Below are positions 26,169-33,118 of a DNA stretch of 64,000 bases, one piece after another. Every line of letters begins with the position of its first letter. The stretch's first letter is position 1. Source of the stretch: Epilithonimonas zeae (GTDB taxonomy: Bacteria > Bacteroidota > Bacteroidia > Flavobacteriales > Weeksellaceae). The position numbers and the translations under genes were made by a program. The stretch spans positions 2,170,001 through 2,234,000 of the forward strand of contig NZ_CP075338.1 of NCBI RefSeq assembly GCF_023278365.1, read 5' to 3'. A model generated the notes under the pieces. That model did no database searches. It saw only the letters and a list, made by a program, of their open reading frames with translations, and was not told the origin of the DNA.

Positions 26169-26240
26169 GGCCTATTCGTCTAGTGGTTAGGACTCAAGAT
26201 TTTCTTTCTTGCAACAGCGGTTCGATTCCCCTATAGGCTA
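26169..26240 (+). tRNA. tRNA-Glu(UUC), divergent copy with T-stem mismatch
   Basis: A 72-base cloverleaf. The acceptor GGCCTAT pairs with ATAGGCT, and the anticodon stem CAAGA/TCTTG encloses loop TTTTCTT, giving anticodon TTC. The T arm AGCGG-TTCGATT-CCCCT has a C-C mismatch between 26218 and 26230. No CCA is encoded. It differs from the two identical tRNA-Glu genes downstream in the acceptor, anticodon and variable regions. Confidence 0.9.
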
Positions 26241-26252
26241 CTTTTGAAAATT

Positions 26253-26290
26253 AAAATGAAAGTTATTTTAGAATAGCTTTCATTTTTTTT
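26253..26290 (+). terminator. Terminator of the first tRNA-Glu
   Basis: AAAATGAAAG (26253-26262) pairs with CTTTCATTTT (26277-26286), then a T run. Confidence 0.75.
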
Positions 26291-26332
26291 ATCTGAAAAT
26301 CACGATTTTAAAAAAACATCAAAAAAAATATT

Positions 26333-26361
26333 TTGAATTTTAAAAAAAATCTATACTTTTG
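26333..26361 (+). promoter_or_regulatory. Distal promoter of rpsT (P1)
   Basis: TTG (26333-26335), an 18-base spacer and TACTTTTG (26354-26361). The transcript would have a leader of about 145 bases in which CTTAGA (26368-26373) can pair with TCTAAG (26435-26440), so a structured leader is possible. Confidence 0.65.
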
Positions 26362-26467
26362 CACCGCCTTAGAGGAGAAAAAGATAAGATATACAATCTT
26401 AATCATTCAAAAACGATTTTAAATCACAATAACTTCTAAGCAAAATAAAATTTAATTTTAAAAAAGT

Positions 26468-26497
26468 TTGCAAATTAAAAAATAGTTTTTATCTTTG
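26468..26497 (+). promoter_or_regulatory. Proximal promoter of rpsT (P2)
   Basis: TTG (26468-26470), a 19-base spacer and TATCTTTG (26490-26497), an exact consensus match. The rpsT ATG lies 18 bases downstream. Confidence 0.8.
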
Positions 26498-26515
26498 CAC
26501 CCACATTTGAACGAT

Positions 26516-26770
26516 ATGGCAAATCATAAATCAGCATTAAAGAGAATTAGACAAAACGAAGTAAGAAGACTTCGTAACAGATACTACCACAAAACTGCAA
26601 GAACAGCTTTGAAAGCGTTGAGAAACGAAGAAAACAAGGCAGCAGCAGTTGAGCAGTTACCTAAAGTTATCTCTTTATTGGATAAATTAGCTAAGAAGAA
26701 CATTATTCACAAGAATAAAGCTTCTAACTTAAAAAGTAAATTAACTAAACACGTAAACGGTTTAGCTTAA
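26516..26770 (+). CDS. rpsT: 30S ribosomal protein bS20
   Basis: The 84-residue protein begins [20 protein letters not shown] and ends in a helical basic tail, [20 protein letters not shown], the usual S20 pattern. The start is the ATG at 26516. An in-frame ATG-like extension at 26495 lies inside the -7 element of promoter P2 and is rejected. A tRNA-Glu gene begins 10 bases after the stop codon, so the two are probably cotranscribed. Confidence 0.97.
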   Translation: MANHKSALKRIRQNEVRRLRNRYYHKTARTALKALRNEENKAAAVEQLPKVISLLDKLAKKNIIHKNKASNLKSKLTKHVNGLA

Positions 26771-26780
26771 TATAAAGCTT

Positions 26781-26852
26781 GGCCCGTTCGTCTATCGGTT
26801 AGGACCTCAGGTTTTCATCCTGGTAAGAGGGGTTCGATTCCCCTACGGGCTA
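26781..26852 (+). tRNA. tRNA-Glu(UUC)
   Basis: A 72-base cloverleaf. The acceptor GGCCCGT pairs with ACGGGCT, the anticodon loop TTTTCAT gives TTC, and the T arm AGGGG/CCCCT is fully paired. No CCA is encoded. It is identical to 26958-27029. Confidence 0.97.
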
Positions 26853-26855
26853 CTT

Positions 26856-26892
26856 AAAATACCTTCCTTAATTTTTCTGGAGGTATTTTTTT
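26856..26892 (+). terminator. Terminator after the rpsT-tRNA unit
   Basis: AAAATACCT (26856-26864) pairs with AGGTATTTT (26881-26889), then a T run. Confidence 0.75.
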
Positions 26893-26957
26893 TAAAACAT
26901 TTAAAATCTGTATTTTTTATTTAGAATATTACAGATAAACAAAAGAAAAATTAACTA

Positions 26958-27029
26958 GGCCCGTTCGTCTATCGGTTAGGACCTCAGGTTTTCATCCTGG
27001 TAAGAGGGGTTCGATTCCCCTACGGGCTA
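26958..27029 (+). tRNA. tRNA-Glu(UUC), second identical copy
   Basis: The sequence is identical to 26781-26852 over all 72 bases, with anticodon TTC. The flanks differ, so the duplication covers the tRNA itself and a few following bases (CTTAAAA). Confidence 0.97.
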
Positions 27030-27032
27030 CTT

Positions 27033-27065
27033 AAAAACCTTCAGAAATATCTGAAGGTTTTTGTT
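27033..27065 (+). terminator. Terminator after the third tRNA-Glu
   Basis: AAAAACCTTCAGA (27033-27045) pairs with TCTGAAGGTTTTT, with a 4-base loop. Confidence 0.88.
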
Positions 27066-27123
27066 TTCTATCTATTCAATCCAAATCTTATCTATACAAT
27101 CTGCTCGTTTGTCTATTTTTGTT

Positions 27124-27152
27124 TTGATTAATTATAGAGATTCTTACCTTTG
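27124..27152 (+). promoter_or_regulatory. Promoter of the 27168-28391 operon
   Basis: TTG (27124-27126), an 18-base spacer and TACCTTTG (27145-27152). The last three bases would serve as an alternative TTG start for the next gene. The promoter match makes that start unlikely. Confidence 0.75.
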
Positions 27153-27167
27153 GCAAAAAAAATACAT

Positions 27168-27785
27168 ATGTATATTATTATTGCTATCGGCTTAGTCGTA
27201 CTGACATTGTTTCTTATCAACTCAAAATTATTTGATGGATTACGGACAAGAAAAACCAGAAGTTTCGAATTTTTCATTTCTTTGATTTCAACCTTTACAG
27301 GTTTCTTTATTGCGTTAAGTCTTAATACTATTTTGTCTGACATCAATCAAAAGAAAAATCTGGTGAAGGTCTTGGATGCAACTAATCTCTCTTTGGAAAA
27401 TAGTGAAATGAAAACGCAAGGAATGTATCTGAACGCTGCTAAAAAAGGCGCAGACATCAATGAAATCATTCAGTATGCGCCGGTTGAGATTCCAAAACTG
27501 TATACTAATCTGGAAACAAATTCTCTTGTTAGCGATTATTTTCTGTCGAATGCTTTTCAGGCATACATTTTGTGTAACGACAATCTGCAAACTTTTGTAA
27601 AAAGCGCTAATGCAAGCAATGCAACATCAGAAAAGAAAATCCTGATTTTAGAAAAGTATCTGGCTTATCTCAATCTGGCAAAGCAAATCAATACATTAGA
27701 AATAAAAAGATTGAATGGAGACATTTCTCAGTCCGATGAAGACCAAGAGTTGCAAAAATTAACTCAACAAATAAAGAACAATTAA
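27168..27785 (+). CDS. Membrane protein with two N-terminal helices, unknown function
   Basis: With the ATG at 27168 the protein has 205 residues. Two hydrophobic helices (about residues 2-19 and 38-56) are followed by a helical, charged domain (NQKKNLVKVLDATNLSLENSEMK in pieces; EKYLAYLNLAKQINTLEIKRL). The alternative TTG at 27150 is part of the promoter. No family is recognised. The next gene begins 3 bases after the stop, so the two form an operon. Confidence 0.75.
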   Translation: MYIIIAIGLVVLTLFLINSKLFDGLRTRKTRSFEFFISLISTFTGFFIALSLNTILSDINQKKNLVKVLDATNLSLENSEMKTQGMYLNAAKKGADINEIIQYAPVEIPKLYTNLETNSLVSDYFLSNAFQAYILCNDNLQTFVKSANASNATSEKKILILEKYLAYLNLAKQINTLEIKRLNGDISQSDEDQELQKLTQQIKNN

Positions 27786-27788
27786 CAA

Positions 27789-28391
27789 ATGAAAAAAACA
27801 CTTTTGACACTGGCTCTAGCAGGTATTGTGATGACGGCCAACAGTTGTAAAAAAAATGACGATTCTACAACAAAGATAGATTTCACCCAATCTTATGAAG
27901 ATGCAGCTTTAGCATTGTCTAACGCTCAGAAAAATTACGAAGCGGCTTTGGCAACTAATGATCCAGTAAAAATAGAAGCAGCTAAGAAAGAATTACAGGC
28001 AGCACAGCAAAAATATGTAGAAAGTAAAAATACTTATGTTGCAGAAGGCGGAACTGTAAAACCTGAGTACGAAAACTATCTGACAACTTCTACCCAAGCA
28101 TTAGGAGCAAAGGCTTCTGAAGCGATTGGAAACGTTGTGAAGGGTTCAGACAGCATCATCAGCGGAACGGTTGCCAATGCTGTAGAAAACAAAACTACCG
28201 AGGTTAAAAACAAGCTGAATGCTGAAAAGACGAAGATTACAGATGAAACTAAAAAAACAGTTGCTGATGTAAAGGCTTCTGCCAATAAAACCAAAGAAGA
28301 TTTCAAAAAGTCTGCTGAAGAGACTAAAAAATCAGCGAATGAAGAAATTGATAAGGCAAAGCAAAGTCTTAACAATCTTTTGAATAAATAA
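27789..28391 (+). CDS. Coiled-coil lipoprotein of unknown function
   Basis: The 200-residue protein has a lipoprotein signal ending TANSC (Cys20). The mature part is almost entirely helical and rich in Ala, Lys and Glu: a coiled coil around residues 36-78 (ALALSNAQKNYEAALATND) and an 11-residue-like repetitive tail from about residue 135 (KTEVKNKLNAEKTKITDETK; ANKTKEDFKKSAEETKKSAN) resembling apolipoprotein/LEA-type repeats. It probably lies at the outer membrane, periplasmic side. It is cotranscribed with the membrane protein 3 bases upstream. Confidence 0.82.
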   Translation: MKKTLLTLALAGIVMTANSCKKNDDSTTKIDFTQSYEDAALALSNAQKNYEAALATNDPVKIEAAKKELQAAQQKYVESKNTYVAEGGTVKPEYENYLTTSTQALGAKASEAIGNVVKGSDSIISGTVANAVENKTTEVKNKLNAEKTKITDETKKTVADVKASANKTKEDFKKSAEETKKSANEEIDKAKQSLNNLLNK

Positions 28392-28419
28392 TTACACCAA
28401 ATCAAACACTATATTTCAA

Positions 28420-28451
28420 AAAGCCCTCAGAAATTTCTGGGGATTTTTTAC
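28420..28451 (+). terminator. Terminator after the coiled-coil lipoprotein gene
   Basis: CCCTCAGAA and TTCTGGGG pair with a single bulge and are followed by a T run. Confidence 0.65.
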
Positions 28452-28475
28452 TTTTACATTAATTATTGAAAAGCA

Positions 28476-28883
28476 ATGAAAATCCTAATCATCAACGGAC
28501 CTAATCTCAATTTACTTGGAACTCGTGAACCGGAAATATACGGTTCTATTTCTATGGAAGATTATCTGAATGAAATAAAAAATGAATTCTCTTCTGATGA
28601 AATTACATATTATCAATCCAATATAGAAGGCGAATTGATTAACCGTTTGCAGGAAGATGATTTCAAAGCTGTCATTATTAATCCAGGTGCTTTTACCCAT
28701 TATTCTTATGCGATTTCGGATTGTCTTAAGAATATCAACAAGCCGAAGGTTGAAGTTCACATCAGCAATATTTATAAACGTGAGGAATTCCGAAAGAAAT
28801 CTGTGACGGCGGAAAGCTGCGATGCGGTGGTTTCCGGATTTGGAATGAAAGGTTATAAACTAGCTATCTTAAGTTTAAAATAA
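28476..28883 (+). CDS. aroQ: Type II 3-dehydroquinate dehydratase
   Basis: Third step of the shikimate pathway, cytoplasmic. The 135-residue protein has the type II signature NGPNLNLLGTREPEIYG with the catalytic Tyr22, then INPGAFTHYSYAISD, and VEVHISNIYKREEFRKKS with the catalytic histidine. The length is standard. The gene stands alone; a 120-bp repeat element begins 3 bases after its stop codon. Confidence 0.97.
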   Translation: MKILIINGPNLNLLGTREPEIYGSISMEDYLNEIKNEFSSDEITYYQSNIEGELINRLQEDDFKAVIINPGAFTHYSYAISDCLKNINKPKVEVHISNIYKREEFRKKSVTAESCDAVVSGFGMKGYKLAILSLK

Positions 28884-28885
28884 TC

Positions 28886-29005
28886 ACCACATAGGCACAT
28901 AGATTTTCATTAATCATAAAATAAAAAAGAGAAAATAGTTGATTGTTCTATTTTCTCTTTTTTTAGTATTAAGACAATAGTTAAAATTCTATGTGCCTTC
29001 GTGGT
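28886..29005. repeat. 120-bp intergenic element with inverted ends, copy A
   Basis: The ends ACCACATAGGCACATAGA (28886-28903) and TCTATGTGCCTTCGTGGT (28988-29005) are inverted repeats with two mismatches. The centre holds a terminator hairpin (28923-28964). A second element of exactly the same length and similar ends lies at 58413-58532. Confidence 0.7.
28923..28964. terminator. Hairpin between aroQ and the lipoprotein gene
   Basis: AAAAAAGAGAAAATAG (28923-28938) pairs with CTATTTTCTCTTTTTT (from 28948), a symmetrical structure fit to terminate both convergent genes. It is the core of repeat copy A. Confidence 0.75.
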
Positions 29006-29014
29006 AAAATTTAT

Positions 29015-29656
29015 CTATTCTATTTTAACAAAAAACTTACCGACCGGCGTTCCTTCTGCCATATTGCTTTTGGCCAATATCAGCCAATATTCGCCTTTCT
29101 GTTTGGTATCATATTCAATGGTTGGTCCGAATGGCCCGTCGAAGGTATTGTCCGGCATTCTGATTTGATTGAATCTCAAATTCATTGGTTTTTCTGTTTT
29201 GATGTAACCTTTGATTTTGGGTTGATTGACATTTTCTAATCGCAAAATCAATTGATCATTTGGGTTTGTAATTTCGAGATTCAATCGGATTGGCATTTTT
29301 GAGGCGTCGACTGTGACAATATTTTGATTGGATTCTTTTTCGGTTTTAAGAATTGTTGAAAGTGAATCAACCGGTTTTTCAATCGTGGTAACAGTATCTA
29401 CTTTCTGTTCTTTGATTTCCGGCTCTTTTTTACAGGCAACCAAAAATAATGGAATCAAAGCCAAATATTTTAAGGAATGAATTGCAGCAGCCCGACTTAT
29501 CTCTGATTTTATATTTATTTTATTTGAATCGATGAATCTCATTCCTCGATTTGAGCGGAAATCCTTTTTACGCAACGAAGTGTAGTGAGAAGATTGGGAG
29601 CGGAAGGCGGATAAACTGCTCAAATTATTATTGTTTTCCGATTTTAATGAATTCAT
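29015..29656 (-). CDS. Lipoprotein with displaced signal peptide, unknown function
   Basis: From ATG 29656 the protein has 213 residues. The lipoprotein signal HSLKYLALIPLFLVAC does not stand at the N-terminus but at residues 60-75. Residues 1-5 read MNSLK and residues 60-63 read HSLK again; removing the 58 codons between them (29468-29641) restores a normal signal, MNSLKYLALIPLFLVAC. This points to an in-frame insertion. The mature domain (about residues 110-213) has a beta-rich pattern (IRLNLEITNPNDQLILRLEN, EYWLILAKSNMAEGTPVGKF). It lies downstream of the DUF4173 gene. Whether the present protein is lipidated is doubtful, unless a start inside the insertion is used (Met39). Confidence 0.7.
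   Translation of the reverse strand: MNSLKSENNNNLSSLSAFRSQSSHYTSLRKKDFRSNRGMRFIDSNKINIKSEISRAAAIHSLKYLALIPLFLVACKKEPEIKEQKVDTVTTIEKPVDSLSTILKTEKESNQNIVTVDASKMPIRLNLEITNPNDQLILRLENVNQPKIKGYIKTEKPMNLRFNQIRMPDNTFDGPFGPTIEYDTKQKGEYWLILAKSNMAEGTPVGKFFVKIE
29468..29641. mobile_element. Probable 174-bp in-frame insertion in the lipoprotein gene
   Basis: The stretch is flanked by related words: ATTTTAATGAATT (29641-29653) and ATTTTAAGGAATGAATT (29466-29482). Inside it, ATTTGAGC (from 29550) and GCTCAAAT (ending near 29625) form inverted ends of an inner segment of about 77 bases with higher GC than its surroundings. No protein is encoded by it apart from the in-frame run-through. Confidence 0.5.
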
Positions 29657-29693
29657 TTGGTAGTATTTTTATTGTTAAATGGAATAATTAATC

Positions 29694-31085
29694 TTAGTTC
29701 TTTTCAGAATTAATATCAATCGTTTCATAATATAAAATTTTTGAGAGAAAGGTTTCTTTTTGATAAGATTCTATTCTTTCAATTAGTTGATTTTTCATTT
29801 CAGAATTTCCAGTTTTCTCGGCATAATCCAGCAAAATTTGTTCATTATAATTGATGGAAAATAAGTGGTAATTTTCTGCAAAATCCTTTCTTTTGATGTT
29901 ATTGGACGTGATAATCAAGCCCCAATTGACGTAACTGCAAACCAAAATCAAGCCATAACAAGCCCAAAACATCTTGTTGAAAAGGAAAGCGTTGGTCTTC
30001 TTTTTCTGGATTTTGATGAATGTGAAAATCAGACCAATCAAAGCCATTGCCAAGAAAGCATAAACACCGAGACGTTTGTAAGTCAAACCGTAATTGATGA
30101 TATATTCTGAATTTTTAAGGGAAGCTGAGATTATCAGAACAGCATTCAAAACAATCCAAATCTTGGCAGAAATTTTCAGAGATTTTGCTTTGTCATCGAA
30201 ATTAAATCCTTTTTTAAAATAGAACAGAATCACGAGAATCGCCATCACGATTGACATTATCACAGCATTGACACGTTCGTGTGTTTCGGCACTCAATCCA
30301 TCAGCTGACTTTGTAGCTTCGAAAAATTGTTCATAATTGTAAGTCGCAATGAAAACCAAAAGAAGAATGTTAAGCGCAGAAAAAGAAATCAACCCGCTGG
30401 TTCTTTCGGAATCGATATCGAGGAAAGAAAATGTGGGTTTTTGAATTTTGACTAAACCAGAAAAATCGTCATTCAAATAATGATTTTGTCTGAAAATGAA
30501 TCGCTCGACTCCGAAATTCCAGAAAATAAAACCAATGTAAAATCCGACAATTGCCAAGACAATAAAAGTTAAAGGTTGAAACTCGAGTTCGGAATCTCTG
30601 AACAGATTCGCAAAATGGTCGCTTCCGAAAGCATATATAAAAAAGAAAATGGTCACAAAAAATGCAGGAATCAAAATAAAAGTAATGAATTTTTTTCCAA
30701 AGCTTTTGCCTTCTTTCGGCTTTTCGTACCATTGCTCTATGTTGAAAACTCTTCCCAAGAATGTGAAGAGATTCAACAATAGAACTTCAATATATAGAAA
30801 TGGTTTTAGTTTCGGATAAGTTCCTTTGAACCTCAATAAAAATAATGACACAAAAACTGCAGTAAACGAAATAGCGTCGCCAAACCAAGCAAAAGCTAAT
30901 GATGAAAGAATAGAGGTTACAAAAAGAGTTAGAAACATTCGGCTTTTGGATTCTGGTTTAGTTTGAATGTAAGTTAAGATACTTAGAAAAATCCCGAAGA
31001 TTCCTAGATTGAGCGCAATATATTCTTTGTAAAAAAGAATGATAACTGCCAAAACTGTGACAAAGATCAAATGATGTTTTTTCAT
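29694..31085 (-). CDS. DUF4173 (DUF4153-related) membrane protein
   Basis: The 463-residue protein has about 11 transmembrane helices and the family-like stretch EYIINYGLTYKRLGVYAFL near residue 335, followed by a soluble tail (residues about 405-463). DUF4173 proteins are uncharacterised; in several bacteria they sit next to sensory or winged-helix regulator genes. Here the gene is the distal part of a leftward cluster with a winged-helix regulator, a metallophosphoesterase and a Coq4-like protein. Gaps in the cluster are 3-37 bases. Confidence 0.82.
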   Translation of the reverse strand: MKKHHLIFVTVLAVIILFYKEYIALNLGIFGIFLSILTYIQTKPESKSRMFLTLFVTSILSSLAFAWFGDAISFTAVFVSLFLLRFKGTYPKLKPFLYIEVLLLNLFTFLGRVFNIEQWYEKPKEGKSFGKKFITFILIPAFFVTIFFFIYAFGSDHFANLFRDSELEFQPLTFIVLAIVGFYIGFIFWNFGVERFIFRQNHYLNDDFSGLVKIQKPTFSFLDIDSERTSGLISFSALNILLLVFIATYNYEQFFEATKSADGLSAETHERVNAVIMSIVMAILVILFYFKKGFNFDDKAKSLKISAKIWIVLNAVLIISASLKNSEYIINYGLTYKRLGVYAFLAMALIGLIFTFIKIQKKKTNAFLFNKMFWACYGLILVCSYVNWGLIITSNNIKRKDFAENYHLFSINYNEQILLDYAEKTGNSEMKNQLIERIESYQKETFLSKILYYETIDINSEKN

Positions 31086-31114
31086 AATTATGATGTTTTA
31101 TTATTTGAATTAAA

Positions 31115-31600
31115 TCAGTACAAAACCACTGTTTCTCTTTGGTTAATAAAATCTTTCACATTTTCGAAATTCTGAAAAAGTAATTCTTCAAAATCCCAAT
31201 GATAGAAAGGTCTCATACGTTTTCCTTTCCTGTAAGCCTGCAAATAAATCCTGAAATATTCCGGAAGAATAAGGCTTCCTAAAAATATGGCAGCAAGGAG
31301 ATGAGCATTCATTTTTCCGTTTCCTAAAAGCAAAAACTGCATTGCAATTTCTTCTTCGAACTTGGTTCCACAATCCGTGAGCAAATGATGAACATCGTGA
31401 TTTTCCATTTTTGGAATCATTGTAAAGCCGCGCTTTTTGTAGAATTCGCCAAGTTTTCTGCCTAATGTATCTTCCTCAAAAGCCAATAATTGCTGTTGTG
31501 AAAATGCCCATTGTCTTTTCTTTTTTTTAAAATATTTTCGATATAATTTTTGAGTATTGTTGTAAACAAATAATAGAAATTGAATGCGTATTTTTTTCAT
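31115..31600 (-). CDS. Coq4-like protein
   Basis: The 161-residue protein has the motif HDVHHLLTDCGTKFEEEIAMQ near residues 69-89, which fits the HDxxHx(11)E metal site of the COQ4 family, followed by a helix-rich C-terminus (AYRKGKRMRPFYHWDFEELL). In eukaryotes and proteobacteria Coq4 acts in ubiquinone synthesis; Bacteroidota use menaquinone, so the role here is open. It lies 5 bases upstream (in the order of reading) of nothing else of the quinone pathway; its neighbours are membrane proteins. Confidence 0.6.
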   Translation of the reverse strand: MKKIRIQFLLFVYNNTQKLYRKYFKKKKRQWAFSQQQLLAFEEDTLGRKLGEFYKKRGFTMIPKMENHDVHHLLTDCGTKFEEEIAMQFLLLGNGKMNAHLLAAIFLGSLILPEYFRIYLQAYRKGKRMRPFYHWDFEELLFQNFENVKDFINQRETVVLY

Positions 31601-31605
31601 AATTT

Positions 31606-31902
31606 TTATTTTAAAATTGAGATTCCGATGAAGTAATAAAGAATTGCAATAGGAATATTGATGAGTAGAATCCTAGCAGATTTGAATGCTTCGTTTTTAT
31701 ACTCCTGCTTAAAAAGTCCGAAAACAATCAGTCCAAAAAATGCTAATAAATTGACAATAGATGCATAAACCAGAAGGAAATAACCCGCAAGTGCAAAATT
31801 GGAATTGCCCGAAAAAACATATCCAAAAAGACAAATATTACCCAAAATAAATGAGAGCCAAAAGAGAGATTTACCGATGTACGAAATTTTAGAATTTTTC
31901 AT
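31606..31902 (-). CDS. Small membrane protein of unknown function
   Basis: The 98-residue protein has three hydrophobic helices (about residues 9-28, 34-62 and 77-97) and no recognisable motif. Its stop codon is 5 bases before the Coq4-like gene, and its start is 16 bases after the metallophosphoesterase gene. It is clearly part of the leftward cluster. Confidence 0.7.
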   Translation of the reverse strand: MKNSKISYIGKSLFWLSFILGNICLFGYVFSGNSNFALAGYFLLVYASIVNLLAFFGLIVFGLFKQEYKNEAFKSARILLINIPIAILYYFIGISILK

Positions 31903-31918
31903 AAGTGTTGTTTTGATT

Positions 31919-32767
31919 TTATATTGATTTCAATGTGAAAAGTGTGATTTCTGGCCTGCAATTGAACCTGACCTGATAAGAATGTCCCAGCGCACGATTG
32001 ATGTAAAGCATTCGTCCATCTTCCAAATCGATGATTCCGGAAGTATATTTTCTGTTTTCCACAGGCAAAATCAAAGGTGGGAGAAAAGGCGGTTTGCATT
32101 GTCCGCCGTGTGTATGTCCAGACAAAATCCAGCCTTGATAATTGTTCCAGACATCCAAATCGCAGACATCGGGATTGTGGCAAAGGACAAGATTAGCTTC
32201 ATCCGGATTAATGATTTTCGCTAATTTTTCGGGGTGAAAATTAGTTCCCCATAATTCTTCGAAACCATAAATATTGAGTCCAGATAAATTCACTTTTTCA
32301 TCCCGCAGAACTTGAATCTTGGAAGCTGTCAATATTTTGGAAACCTCATCTGCAACATATTCTTCTCTCCATTCTGCTCCATAATCGTGATTACCAAGAA
32401 TTGCAGTTGTTCCAAGTTTTCCGTGAACTGCTTCTTTCATTACGGTTTTCAATTGTTCAAATTGTTCAGGATTATCTTCCCAGCAAACAAAATCGCCTGT
32501 ATAAACCACAAAATCAGGTTTGTAAGCTTTTGCTTGTTTAAAAGAATCGATTAAATAATTCCAATCGAAACGGTTGCCAACGTGCAAATCAGAAATCTGC
32601 ATCAAGACTTTGTTATGAAGATTGGATGCGAGATTTTTGATTGGTAAATCTTGTTTGACAAACTCCAACATAAACGGTTCAATTTGCCAACTGTAGAATA
32701 ATGATAATCCTGCTGTTGCTAATAATGATTTTTTGATGAATGATTTTCTGGTCATTAGTTTCTGCAT
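31919..32767 (-). CDS. Membrane-anchored metallophosphoesterase
   Basis: The frame is open from 32800, but that ATG lies inside a 15-bp palindrome (32783-32797 region) shared with the cluster promoter. I therefore prefer the ATG at 32767 (MQKLMTRKSFIKKSLLATAG). A hydrophobic N-terminal segment anchors the protein or exports it. The calcineurin-like motifs are all present: QISDLHVGNRFD, VYTGDFV, AILGNHDYG, LCHNPD and SGHTHGGQ. The closest familiar relatives are the YaeI/UDP-diacylglucosamine-type phosphoesterases. The substrate is not known. A start at 32755 (MTRK) is also possible. Confidence 0.88.
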   Translation of the reverse strand: MQKLMTRKSFIKKSLLATAGLSLFYSWQIEPFMLEFVKQDLPIKNLASNLHNKVLMQISDLHVGNRFDWNYLIDSFKQAKAYKPDFVVYTGDFVCWEDNPEQFEQLKTVMKEAVHGKLGTTAILGNHDYGAEWREEYVADEVSKILTASKIQVLRDEKVNLSGLNIYGFEELWGTNFHPEKLAKIINPDEANLVLCHNPDVCDLDVWNNYQGWILSGHTHGGQCKPPFLPPLILPVENRKYTSGIIDLEDGRMLYINRALGHSYQVRFNCRPEITLFTLKSI

Positions 32768-32782
32768 ATTTAATTTAAAGTA

Positions 32783-32797
32783 CTTTGAATTACAAAG
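32783..32797. promoter_or_regulatory. Palindromic operator candidate, site 2
   Basis: CTTTG-TAATT-CAAAG on the minus strand, exactly the same 15 bases as the core of the site at 34298-34316. It lies between the winged-helix regulator gene and the metallophosphoesterase gene. Confidence 0.55.
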
Positions 32798-32821
32798 CAA
32801 ATTTTCAAAAAAAATCGGGAG

Positions 32822-33112
32822 TTATCTTCCCAATAATTTTTCTAAGTTATTGATATGTTCTTTGAAAGCATCCCTACCCTTTTGTGTGACACGGTAAGAT
32901 GTTTTTGGTTTTTTACCTACAAACTCTTTCTTGATTTCTATATATTCAGCTTTTTCGAGAGCGGAACTATGGCTTGCCAAATTTCCGTCGGTGGCATTCA
33001 ATAAGTTTTTCATTTCGGTAAAATCAACCCAGTCGTTGACCATCAGAACGGACATAATGCCCAATCTTACACGGCTTTCGAATTCTTTGTTGAGTTGATT
33101 GATGTTTAACAT
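32822..33112 (-). CDS. Winged-helix transcriptional regulator
   Basis: The 96-residue protein is a single winged-helix domain: FESRVRLGIMSVLMVNDWVDFTEMKNLL, the recognition helix NLASHSSALEKAEYIEIKK and the wing KPKTSYRVTQKGRDAFKEH. This is the HTH_34/ArsR-MarR-like type found next to membrane protein genes in Bacteroidota. It lies third in the cluster behind two membrane protein genes, and its probable operator (a palindrome with spacer TAATT) occurs at the cluster promoter and again just downstream of this gene. Confidence 0.88.
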   Translation of the reverse strand: MLNINQLNKEFESRVRLGIMSVLMVNDWVDFTEMKNLLNATDGNLASHSSALEKAEYIEIKKEFVGKKPKTSYRVTQKGRDAFKEHINNLEKLLGR

Positions 33113-33118
33113 TTTCTA

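Noticed and set aside
26495-26515. Seven-residue extension of rpsT
   Set aside because: It lies within and just after the -7 element of the proximal promoter; bS20 begins at MANHKSA.
26781-27029. Duplicated tRNA-Glu as an integration site of a genomic island
   Set aside because: The two copies are complete and only 105 bases apart, with no integrase or cargo between them.
27150-27167. TTG start 18 bases before the ATG of the membrane protein gene
   Set aside because: The TTG is the end of a consensus -7 element, so it is probably not transcribed.
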